From Apus apus (Eukaryota > Chordata > Aves > Apodiformes > Apodidae): 64,000 bases of DNA. Position numbers and translations under genes: made by a program. Shown here piece by piece: positions 9,925 to 18,623 of this stretch. The first letter of the stretch is position 1; each line of letters opens with the position of its first letter. Under the pieces are notes generated by a model that was not told the DNA's origin, did no database searches, and saw nothing but the letters and a program-made list of their open reading frames with translations. The stretch is taken from the NCBI RefSeq assembly GCF_020740795.1, contig NC_067287.1:9873501-9937500 (forward strand), read 5' to 3'.

Positions 9925-12674
9925 GCATAGCTGTATATACACACATACTTAAAAGATTAAAAGCAAGTCATCAGGATGAATTATTTCAAAAGTATCAGAA
10001 AGAATTTTTTTAGGTACTTTGTGCAGGACAAATTAACCCAGCAGCATCATATTACTTCTCTATCTTATAAATTTGTAGCATTGCTGATCACTTCCAGATT
10101 AGATTTAGGAGAGAGAATGATCACTGAAAACCTTGTAAAGAGAACTATTACTTTTCCACAATTGAATTTTAGCCTAACAGACATCAAAGACTATATTCCC
10201 ACTCATTTTGGCTGGAAGTATTCTGGGTATTTTATTTCTGAACAAAGTTTGACCTTTTCAGCAGTGTTTTCATGCCTCATCTAATTGGTCTGTTTTGTTT
10301 AACTTCAGCATCTTTTTCCCTTTGTGCATCATGAAATAAACAAGCTAAAAACCATTTGGTTTTGCATAATGTAAAAAATTCAGATTAAATAAACTATCCT
10401 CTGATGCCAGGATTTAAATGCATTTTTAATCCATGTAATGTTTGAAAAAAATCCATTTAAAAAATCCATGTAATCTTTGGAAAAAAAACACAGAAATGTC
10501 TGGAGTAACATGTCTAACAAAATGTAATTGCATTTAGGAGTTTCAATTGTTAGCTGAAGGTTGAATTTGATCATTTCTAAATATTGACAGATTTTTTAAA
10601 TGTGCATTATTTATCACTCTCTCGTTACCTATTTGATTACCAATAGTAAAGCAATTTACTACATTTTCTGAGTTTGCAAGTATAAATGTTACAGTTAAGA
10701 CCTACAACATACTAATGCTGTAGTATCTCTATCCAAAAGTTGCCTTGAAGGTACATTAAAAAACAATATTAATGCTGAACATTTGAAGCGGTGAACAGAA
10801 CTGATCCAGTCTGCGTGTGGGTCATTCAAGATGATACCAAACATATATAAAAATAAATACTATAAATGACATGTTAATAATATCAGAAACAGGAAAACTG
10901 TTCACCTTAACGAGGGCTATGCACCTTGTGGGCACCCTTTCCTTTTAAGAAATGTAGGTCCTAAGAAAGCTTTTGGTTTAGAGAGATATTGAAAAACGAC
11001 GTTATTTCCTTATGGTCAGAATGAGGCCGCATGATTTTAGCACGTTTGGTTGTGAAGACCACCCTGACACAGCATTATTTTACTATTATTTCTTATTGCT
11101 GCTTAAGCAGAAATGTGGAGCATTAATGCCTTACTATTACTGTTTTACCCCACCAAGTGATGACCACCCTACTCTTCAGATTAGGTATCTCCGTCTGGTA
11201 ATAAACACGTGGGTAACCAGATTTTACACCCGGGGGAATCAGAGCCCCTCCAGGTGCTGGTTTAAAGACCTTGTTTTCCACAAAGGTTGTCCCTAGGTGG
11301 GTCTTTGCCAACGCTGGCAGCTGACAGGGCAGGCTGGGGCGAGCGGGGCTGTTGCCGTTCTGGCGCGGCTGTTTGCTGAGGGATGTGAATCCCGCTTCCC
11401 AGCCACAGCCGGCTAACCCTGTGCTGCTGCCAGCTGTGCTCAGTCCCACTCGTGTTTACCACCCACAACTGGGAGCAAACAGCCTGCCCCCAAGCCTTGG
11501 AACTGTGGAGGAAAAGGGGCCTCCTATATGTGGAGTTTCTCCGTCTCTTCCCAAACAGTTCACTGAAACAGCTCCCAGCTCACAGGCTGTCAGATTTTGA
11601 TGAGGGGGCAAGACATTCCTCATCTCTTGTTTAAAGAAAATGTGAGGTACCAAAACTGTTCCAAACAGCAGTAGCTGTGATAACTAGATGTCCAAAATGG
11701 GCAGAAAGCTTCACTTTGTGATATTGATAGCAACAGCCAGCTACAGTTTTTAACCTGTGAAATGAATGGACCTGAAAACGATTTAATAGAAATAATACTT
11801 GCAGCCACAGAATTCACAGACATTTAATTTGAAAGCAAGTGGGGTTAGTTTAACGAGAGGATTTAAAGAACAAAAGATACCTGACAAAATCAAAATACGC
11901 ATGTTGAAGGATTAGAAAGAGAACAAGTGGAAGAAGGTGCTCTCAGTGGCACCCTGAGCAATGGCATAGTCCTTTAAGTAATACCTAAGAATAAGAAAGC
12001 AAAATGGCAATCAAAACATCACAGTCACTATTTTTATTGTGGAAGAAAATCAAAAGGCAGAAAGTTGCAGATCACAGCCCAGGTTCAGCTGTGCCCCCAG
12101 ACGGGTCTAAGTGCCCAGCGCTCCGCAGTGACAACCTGCCACATGAATCCCAGTAAAGTGATAAAGCTAAAAGAAAGAAACCAAGATCTGTGGCTTAAGC
12201 ATTGTTTTGCATCCCTTCAGTTGGAGTGAAGGGAGGCTTTGGTAGTGGTGGGCATTCCCCCTTAGGGGATTGCTTGCTGTTGTGAATCAGCAAAGGTTCT
12301 CTAAATGGCATAAAATCTTTTCTCCTTCATTACAGAACCTGGTATGATTACCCAAGCAGGTTAGTAACACTGCTGTCTTTATAAAGATGGGGAAACTGAG
12401 GCATGATGCTCTTTACATACACGGGGAAACTGAAGCATCCAGCATCTAGCCATCTGGCCACTGTCAATTAGTGCAGGAAGCAGGAGAAGAAAAGAACAAA
12501 ATACAAAAATCCCAGCTTCTACACAGACTGTTTTTTAAAAAGGCACTATGACTTCATGGAATAGAGGTGCACTTACTCAGACGACATGTGGTTCCATGCA
12601 ACCGGGAATAAATAGCTCTGAGCACCTACCAGGCCGGTTGAAATCCAGAAGATGATCACCCAGATGGTCCACAT
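66..12674 (-). CDS. SCTR: SCTR, secretin receptor (class B GPCR), 5' part of the gene, partial
   Basis: Secretin-family (class B1) receptor at the plasma membrane. In known orthologues it binds secretin through a disulfide-bonded N-terminal domain and signals through Gs to cAMP. Minus-strand exons with GT-AG ends and matching phases lie at 12577-12674 (probable signal peptide), 6864-6974, 2870-2973, 2477-2574, 1373-1505, 829-982, 677-737 and 66-135. They encode ectodomain cysteines with a MWDN-SCWP motif, TM1, the TM2 signature [12 protein letters not shown], the TM3 signature [18 protein letters not shown]4 with GWG, and the extracellular-loop-2 start GCWDIN. Exon lengths of 61, 70, 98 and 154 bp look typical of class B receptors. 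The wording is closer to SCTR than to VIPR1, VIPR2 or ADCYAP1R1, and the CFAP221 neighbour agrees. The exon carrying the first ectodomain cysteines was not found, and the exons for TM5-TM7 and the tail lie beyond position 1. Confidence 0.9.
136..676 (-). other. SCTR intron
   Basis: Intron between the TM4 and loop-2 exons. I see nothing else in it. Confidence 0.7.
677..737 (-). CDS. SCTR: SCTR exon, TM4
   Basis: 61-bp exon with acceptor ttccaattgcag and donor gtaagt. It reads [20 protein letters not shown], aligning with the segment after GWG in TM4. Phases match both neighbours. Confidence 0.9.
829..982 (-). CDS. SCTR: SCTR exon, TM3 to start of TM4
   Basis: 154-bp exon with acceptor tttcctcag and donor gtactg. 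It starts [15 protein letters not shown], continues [17 protein letters not shown] and [18 protein letters not shown]. The cysteine of AGCK is the conserved TM3 disulfide cysteine. The glutamate of [10 protein letters not shown] belongs to the class B polar core. Confidence 0.95.
983..1372 (-). other. SCTR intron
   Basis: Intron between the TM2 and TM3 exons. Nothing further seen. Confidence 0.7.
1373..1505 (-). CDS. SCTR: SCTR exon, TM2 and extracellular loop 1
   Basis: 133-bp exon with acceptor gtaacag and donor gtaacc. It reads [20 protein letters not shown], then [20 protein letters not shown] and GAYT. The RN-IH-HL core is diagnostic of class B TM2, and the loop [12 protein letters not shown] is very close to mammalian SCTR. 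Confidence 0.95.
1506..2476 (-). other. SCTR intron
   Basis: About 1 kb between the TM1 and TM2 exons. I see no exon or recognisable repeat. Confidence 0.6.
2477..2574 (-). CDS. SCTR: SCTR exon, TM1
   Basis: 98-bp exon with acceptor ctgcag and donor gtgagg. It reads [20 protein letters not shown], then [12 protein letters not shown]. The pattern LK-MYT-GY-SL is the class B TM1 signature. It ends two bases into an arginine codon completed by the TM2 exon. Confidence 0.92.
2870..2973 (-). CDS. SCTR: SCTR exon, end of the hormone-binding ectodomain
   Basis: 104-bp exon with donor gtgagt. It reads [20 protein letters not shown], then [22 protein letters not shown] and the following AC are the conserved ectodomain cysteines and tryptophan. 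NCT and NDMT are possible N-glycosylation sites. Confidence 0.9.
2974..6863 (-). other. SCTR intron
   Basis: About 3.9 kb between two ectodomain exons. I see no conserved exon, RNA gene or clear transposon. Confidence 0.6.
6864..6974 (-). CDS. SCTR: SCTR exon, hormone-binding ectodomain core
   Basis: 111-bp exon with acceptor ttgccccctcag and donor gtaaca. It reads [20 protein letters not shown], then [16 protein letters not shown]. The MWDN-SCWPS core is shared by class B hormone-binding domains. NMS is a sequon. It needs an upstream exon ending one base into a codon. Confidence 0.92.
6985..7100. repeat. Degenerate ~28-bp minisatellite, about 4 copies
   Basis: Four imperfect units built on AAACACCATGCA or AAACACCA, each ending in a C/A-rich stretch, with starts near 6990, 7017, 7046 and 7073. 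It lies just outside the SCTR ectodomain exon on its 5' (intronic) side. Confidence 0.6.
7101..12576 (-). other. SCTR first intron(s), apart from one exon not found
   Basis: About 5.5 kb that should contain the exon encoding the first ectodomain cysteines. I tested several acceptor/donor pairs and none gave a family-like peptide in the required phase (one base, whole codons, one base). The interval also holds an ACAT microsatellite. Otherwise nothing recognised. Confidence 0.5.
9881..9924. repeat. (ACAT)n microsatellite
   Basis: About ten tandem ACAT units running into an AT/GT-alternating stretch that continues to about 9947. It lies inside an SCTR intron. Confidence 0.95.
12577..12674 (-). 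CDS. SCTR: Probable SCTR first coding exon, signal peptide
   Basis: From ATG at 12674 the minus strand reads [18 protein letters not shown], then [14 protein letters not shown], and ends two bases into a codon at a strong gtaagt donor. The hydrophobic run followed by VGA before QS is a good signal-peptide and cleavage pattern, though it lacks the usual basic residue near the start. An in-frame TGA lies 9 bp upstream of the ATG. Position and strand suit SCTR, but the joining exon was not found and signal peptides are too variable to match by eye. An alternative donor (gtaggt) lies at 12629. Confidence 0.5.
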
Positions 12675-15407
12675 AGTCAGTCACAGGCTGTTTCCTTCAT
12701 CCCTTGTGCACCAGAGGTCACCAGGCTGTCTGTGTGCTCTCCAGAGTGGCTCTTAGCTCCTTTCACTTCATCCCTTTTCCTCCTCGCTTTTTTCCTTTCC
12801 CAGCTTTGACCACCCTTAGCCAATGTTTTCTGTCCAGCTGCTGAGCCCAAGAGAGCATCAGCAATGACAGGGCTGCCCCATCCACCCTCCAAACCCTCCT
12901 CCTCCTCTGCAGAAGCCTCCTGTCCCAAGAATAACAGCACCTCTGTTGAGCATGTTCCTACTACCGGCTGCTTCCCTTCCCGGCTATTATCCACTGTTAT
13001 CGACGGGTGTCGCTGGGGAATGGTCAATCCTCATGCTTCCACAATAAGGGACTAAGCAGGACTCCTGTGTAAGATGTCAGCCCCACAATGACAGAGGTAA
13101 TAAATCCGGGGAAAATACAGCCCTGGAATAAGAGCCCTGCTGAGAAACAAGGTTGGAGGAATGTGATTCAGGCAGCCTGCAATGCTTCTGCTCCTGACAG
13201 CTCTGCACATGCCTCCCACAGTGAGCACACATCCCCGAGAGCCAGAAATCAGGAAGCTGGCAGAGCCCGCTGCAGGACAGCCAGCTACCCCTGCCTCCCA
13301 CCCAGCCCAGGCAAGCACAGCTTCCAGAGCTGAAGATGACCTCTAGCCTGAGTAGGCACCAGAGAAAGGGCAAAGAGGGGACCTACTCTTCCTACCCCTT
13401 CTGAAGAGGACAATAAATACTCCTTGGACTTCACTCTCTCACCCAACATCCATAGAAACAGCTAGTCTGCATTTTGCCCTAATGCTATAGGTTGCAAGAT
13501 CTCATTGTGTTTGGATCCCTCGTGGTGGGATGTAGATTTGAGCCATCCTGAGGTACCCATAGGCAGCTCCTCAGCAGTCTCCTTCCCTGGCAGCAGCGTG
13601 ATGTTTGGTTTTCCAAGTTATGTTTCTGTGAGAAAACTATTTTAAAGGGGCCATGTTCTTACCCTGGGTGTGGGCTCTCAGCTGCCAAGGCAAGTGCCCC
13701 AGACTCTTGCTTGCCAAGTTCACCTGTAGCACAATAATGAAAGCAGCCTCTAACAAGAGCCAAAGTTTGCACTGAGCTCTAGTGCCTTTTCTCAAAGCTC
13801 TGCAGTTCTCAGCTTGGTAAAGTGTCTTGAAACATCTTTTACCATCACCTATCACCCCAGAAAGGCCAAATGTGATGGGGTGCTGCCAAAAAACTCAAGA
13901 TCTGCTCTCAAATCTACTGAGGGTGTGCTCTGGATATACTAGTGAATTCAATGACTGTGGCCATAAAACGTCTGTCTCATTACCTGCACGCTGATAATTC
14001 AACTATTGCATTAATTAAGTCATCCGCTGAGCAGCAGAATGAAGGAATCCAGGTTTCCTAGTGAGCGTCGCCCCTTCCCAAGCCCACTCTGGGTTGAATG
14101 GCAATGCTCTTTGTGCCCCTGCACACCACCCTCATCCCTGCCCACATCCCCAGAGGAGGAGTCAGACAAGCAGGATACCTCCTCTGCCCCCACCATAGGC
14201 CTGTCCTGCCCAGCTGCCACACTCACACAGCATCCTTCCCCTTGCCAAGGGCAAATGTTTCAGTTTTCCTTGCCCTGGTCCACACTAAACTTGCAGGAAC
14301 TTTCATTTTCTTGTTAAAAGTGGGTCTGAAAGGCAGCCAGACAATGTCATTACAGCAGTCTGAAGAAACCACGTTGGCAATGCTGCACCATCTCAGTGGG
14401 GTGCCAAGTCATCCTCTCTCTTCCTTTGTCTCAAGGAATATTTTATTCTTCCATTCATATTGTAACAGCTTTCCCTGAAAACCACCACTCTTGTTCACCT
14501 TTGGGGAACTGAGGGAGCTTTCTCCTGAACGTACTTCTGAATGTGGAGCATCTTCTGAAATAGGCAATGGTTGCCTGGGGGTTTTGAAGATACAATATTG
14601 GATTTAAACAATGGTGTGAATGAAGAGGCTAATATTTTGTGGCTCTCCCATTACAGCCAAGTGCAGGCTGAGCCTTTGAAAGAAGCTGGGTGCAAAATAA
14701 ACCCTGGAAAACTCTCACCTGTGTCAACCATTGCTTGACTTGCAGCACAATGAGACAGACAGCACGGGCTGGGAAACCTGGGAGCAGCAGCAGACTACTG
14801 AGAATTATTACCAAAAATTCACATATCCTGAAAGGAGGTGTTTGTTTAATTAAACATTGTGGTGTTGCCCTTGGCTGTGTTCATCTACCTTTATTCCTAC
14901 TAAGTATATCCATTTTAAATTTGTCACACCTGTAATCTAAATCAGAAATAAAACATCAGAATTTGTTCACGTGGTCTTGAAAGACTTTTAATAACTTCAG
15001 GAGTAAATAAATTACTTTTATTTGTGTTATTCTGATTGCAGGATTGTTTACTTTTCAAACACTAACCAACTTTGATGTTAAATATTTATGTATTAATACG
15101 TAACATTTCCATTAGTGCTTCCGTCTAACAAGTCTTTCTTTTTTGTCCTCCCTCCTTGGCTAAGTAATTAAATTGTTTGCAATGCCTCTATTACAGCTTA
15201 ACAATCAGGCCACGCATTTTTCACCCAATATTTGGACTACAGCGATAAAAATGAGGTGAGAATCACCTGTTCAAATCCTAGTTCACTGCCTCTATTTTCA
15301 CTAGCCTTCCCAAGGCAGCCTGCAGACTTGTCGGCTGATAATCCCCTCTTTTCACCTGCCTTTCCCACCGATTTGCTGCCTCTCAGGAAACCTTACAGAA
15401 CGCTTGT
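12675..15407. other. Intergenic region between SCTR and the CFAP221 promoter
   Basis: Should contain the SCTR promoter and 5' UTR. There is no strong CpG island near 12675, unlike the CFAP221 and ESYT starts. The short open frames here have no family features. No gene supported. Confidence 0.5.
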
Positions 15408-15660
15408 CACAGAATCACTGAGGTTGGCAGGGACATCAAGTTCCAACCCCCTGCCATGAGCAGGGAACCACTAGATCAGGTTGCACAAAACCTCGTCCAA
15501 CCTGGCCTTAAAAACCTCCAGGGATGGGGCATCAACAGCCTCCCTGGGCAACCCCTTCCCGCTCCTCACCCCCCTTAGAGGGAAGGATTTCTTCCTGGTA
15601 TCTCACCTAACCCTCCCCTCTCTCGGTTTCACACCGTTACCCCTTGCCCTGTCTGCTGAA
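15408..15660 (-). mobile_element. CR1 LINE fragment, 3' end at 15408, 5'-truncated
   Basis: Matches the reverse complement of the avian CR1 3' region: CAGAATCACTGAGGTTGG, then TTCCAACCCC, GGTTGCACAAAACC, CCTCCCTGGGCAACC and TTACCCCTTGCCCTGTC. Non-autonomous remnant with no reverse transcriptase. Confidence 0.85.
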
Positions 15661-15739
15661 AAGGAAGAACAAGTCGGAGGAAGCCGAGGAAGAACAAGTG
15701 ACCTGTTTTTTTTGAGGGAAAGAAGCGCCTCTGCGCGCA

Positions 15740-16160
15740 CACCGGGGATCCCGCTTGCGGGGGGGGAGAAAAGAAAAGAAAGAACAAGAAGACGGTGTTT
15801 CCCGGCTCTGTGCCGCTGCCGCCAGAGCCGCCCGAGCGGCCCCGGCGGGAAGGCCCCGTTGCCCGGCGACCGGCGGCCCCGCCGCGGGCCTGCCCGGCTG
15901 GGCTGTGCGTCCGTGCGGCGGGTGAGCGGGGCCGGCGGGACTCGCGGGGCGGCGGGGACCGGCCTGCGGGGGCCGCGGGGGCCGCGGGGGCCACAGAAGC
16001 TGGTTTTCCGTTGCTCCCCGAGCACGTCGGGGCCCCCCCCGGGCCGGCGGGTGGGGAGGTGTGCCAGGGGCTGTGCGGGGCACGGCGGGATGAGAAGGCC
16101 CAAATGCCGGCAGAAGAAGGGTGGTTCCTGAGCGGAGCCGGTGGCCTGAGGGGATCTGGG
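15740..16160 (+). promoter_or_regulatory. CpG island, probable CFAP221 promoter and non-coding first exon
   Basis: Strongly GC- and CpG-rich. CFAP221's first coding exon begins with a splice acceptor and 46 nt of 5' UTR, so an upstream non-coding exon is required, and this is the only CpG island nearby. Possible first-exon donors on the plus strand are gtgagc at 15922 and gtgagt at 16161. A divergent SCTR transcript from here is possible but less likely because of the 3-kb gap. No TATA box is evident. Confidence 0.6.
15859..15871 (+). promoter_or_regulatory. Candidate RFX X-box
   Basis: GTTGCC C GGCGAC: an imperfect inverted repeat fitting the X-box consensus (GYTRCC, 1-3 nt, RGHAAC) with one mismatch in the second half. 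RFX factors drive many motile-cilia genes, which suits CFAP221. Confidence 0.5.
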
Positions 16161-16214
16161 GTGAGTTTTGCGGTGGCCCCCCTAAGGGAGCCAGGATTTC
16201 ACGGCCCCGGAGCT

Positions 16215-16605
16215 GGGAGCTGGGTCTCTTTAGCTTGGAGAAGAGGAGGCTGAGGGGTGACCTCATCAGTGTTTACAAATGTGTAAGGGGTGAGTGTCAG
16301 GGAGATGGAGTTAGGCTCTTCTCAGTGATGACCAGTGATAGGACAAGGGGTAATGGGTGTAAATTGGAGCATAGGAGGTTCAAGGTGAATATCCGAAAAA
16401 ATTTTTTTACTGTGAGAGTGACAGAGCCCTGGAACAGGCTGCCCAGGGGGGTTGTGGAGTCTCCTTCGCTGGAGACATTCAAAACCCGCCTGGATGCCTT
16501 CCTGTGTGATGTACTCTAGGTGACCCTGCTCTGGCAGGGGGGTTGGACTAGATGATCTTTCGAGGTCCCTTCCAACCCCTAGGATTCTATGATTCTGTGA
16601 TTCTG
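16215..16605 (+). mobile_element. CR1 LINE fragment with 3' end
   Basis: Typical avian CR1 3' region: GGAGAAGAGGAGGCTGAGGG, GACCTCATC, TGGAACAGGCTGCCCAG, TGGATGCCTTCCTGTGTGAT, GGTTGGACTAGATGATCTTT, ending GGATTCTATGATTCTGTGAT. 5'-truncated, in the opposite orientation to the copy at 15408-15660. Confidence 0.92.
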
Positions 16606-18438
16606 CTGTGGGTGGGTTTATCTGAGGAGCAGTCAGTCTGTCAGTCAGGGGTTCCAGGGCCTTGTCATGTCCCCGTTCACCCTGTGTTGGCCCTTTGAGG
16701 AAGCCTGAAGGGTCTTCCAGCGGGTGGGTGAGGATGGACGCATCACTTTCAGTGACTGGCGAAGTTGCACCAGGAATCCTTTGCTGGTACAGGTCTGTCT
16801 GCAGCTTTTCAAAACTTGTGTTCCTGGTGGGGCACGCTGACCAAGAGGAGGAGGATGGCCGTTGGGTAAATGAAAGTTGAACAACACAAGTGGAAAGAAT
16901 GCAAGCCTTGTATTTAGAGTCTTCTAGCATGCTTTTGTCTGAGTTTGGTTGGTCTCGCTACCTTGTAAGAAATTTACTGCTGTGCATGCTATTACAGTTC
17001 CTCTTAGTGATTTTCTGTTGCAAGTGGAAAATTTGTGCTTGGAGCCACAGAGTGGAAAATATTATTGAGGCCAGGGTTCTGGTAGCACATTATTTTAAGC
17101 TTCTTGCTTATTTATTATTTAATACTGCACAAGGCTATAAATCAAAGCAGCACTTTACGAGCTTGAAACATCTCTCAACTTCTGCCTGAGAGAACTAAAG
17201 CAGACTAGAGAGCCAGGCAAATACCAGAGATGGGACCATGAAATACAGTGAGGGAGATGGACCTCTTAATTACTCAGAAGTGCTGATCCAGGTGTGCTGG
17301 GCATAATTTTGATGCTCCCCTCTGCCCTTCTTCCCTCAAACATTTATTAATCGGTGTTAATTTTAGGTTTGGGCCCTTTCAGTTCATTCAAGCTGTTATG
17401 AAAGTGTTAAAACAACAAAACAGACACAGTACCACTCCTGGTAGTAATGATTCATCTCGGGAACTGTTGAATTTTAAAGTGTTGCTGTAGTGTGGATGAT
17501 ACAACCCAACTGTTGTCCAAGCAACTACATCTGCCTTTGTGCTACTGCTCCAGGAGCAGGAAGGTGCCTCGTGACTGGAGCCTGGTGGAGGAGTCGATGG
17601 TGTCTAACATTGGCTGAGTTCAAGTGTGCATTGATCTTCATGTGGGACCATCCTGAGCTGTGCACCCACCTTCCCATTGGTGAAGGACAACTGCCAAACA
17701 AAGGGTTTTCAGCCCCTTTCTTGAGATTTGAAAAATCCAGCATGGCTTTTGAACTTGATGCTTTTTCCAAAAGTATCTTGTCTTTTCCAGCATGCAGTTC
17801 TGCAGTTTGTAGAGGAGACAAGAGCTATGTCCTATATTTATTAAGATAATTTCTTGTGGATGGTTTGTGTCTGGTGTCCTTATTCTGTAACATTTGCACT
17901 TGTCATTAGAGTAGTTTATGTTCTGATAACTGTGCTTACTTAGCACAGAATCTATAATGCCAATCACCCTCTGGGTTTACAGTTATCTTCACTAAACAAA
18001 TAACTCAGATGATGCTATCCAAACAAAAGATTCAAATGCCAATTTTCTTATCCCTCATATTAATATTTAAAAATTAAAAATTAATCTGCAAGTGAATAAC
18101 CCAAACACTCAGGAGAGACTGGAAGACCATGTATGTAGAAATCAGTTTGTATAATATATCAGAAGAACCTTCTCTCCTTGTCTGTGCTGGGGGACATGAA
18201 GGAAGAGGGAGATGTTTTACCCAGTCCTGAAAATAAACATACCCAAAGTGCTAAGGCTTGCAGTGGGAGCAAGGTTTCCTGCAGTCACCCTCTCCTTGTA
18301 CTTTGCTCACACATGGTAATCTTCAGTAGGAAAAAAAGTCACTCCCTCTCCTAAGTGTTTTTAGGTAGTTTTAGGCAACAGATGTTACCAGTGCAAGGGA
18401 AGACACTTCAGTCGTGATGCTATTTTGATTTGCTGCAG
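16606..18438 (+). other. Probable first intron of CFAP221
   Basis: Lies between the CpG island and the first coding exon. No exon or named repeat recognised. Its 3' end is the acceptor ttgctgcag at 18438. Confidence 0.45.
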
Positions 18439-18484
18439 GTGCTGAGGAATTTTAGTACCATTTGGACTCTATTTCTGTCCAAAC
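18439..18484 (+). other. CFAP221: CFAP221 5' UTR part of the first coding exon
   Basis: 46 nt between the acceptor ag (18437-18438) and the ATG. An in-frame TGA at 18443-18445 means the protein cannot extend upstream and fixes the start at 18485. Confidence 0.8.
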
Positions 18485-18623
18485 ATGGATGTGGTTCAAT
18501 CGGCCTCCACAGAAATCGCGATTGCTAAGAAATCCTTCGAGAAAATACCCAGTGTCCTTCTGGACAGCCTAGTGGAAGAACCTAAAAAAAGACATGCTGT
18601 CCCAAATTACCTGCTGGAATCCA
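18485..18623 (+). CDS. CFAP221: CFAP221 coding exon 1 (residues 1-46)
   Basis: Starts [20 protein letters not shown] and includes [18 protein letters not shown]. Donor gtaagt at 18624. Ends one base into a lysine codon. Confidence 0.95.

Noticed and set aside
12390-12445. Short direct repeat GGGGAAACTGAGGCAT / GGGGAAACTGAAGCAT
   Set aside because: Two imperfect copies only; too little to call an element.
15481-16266. Open frames of 120-216 codons on both strands
   Set aside because: They run from CR1 into the CpG island on both strands in overlapping frames. GC-rich composition explains them; no domain, and the plus-strand ones are part of the promoter and CR1.
16322-16930. 202-codon minus-strand open frame
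   Set aside because: Largely the antisense of the CR1 fragment at 16215-16605; no known domain.
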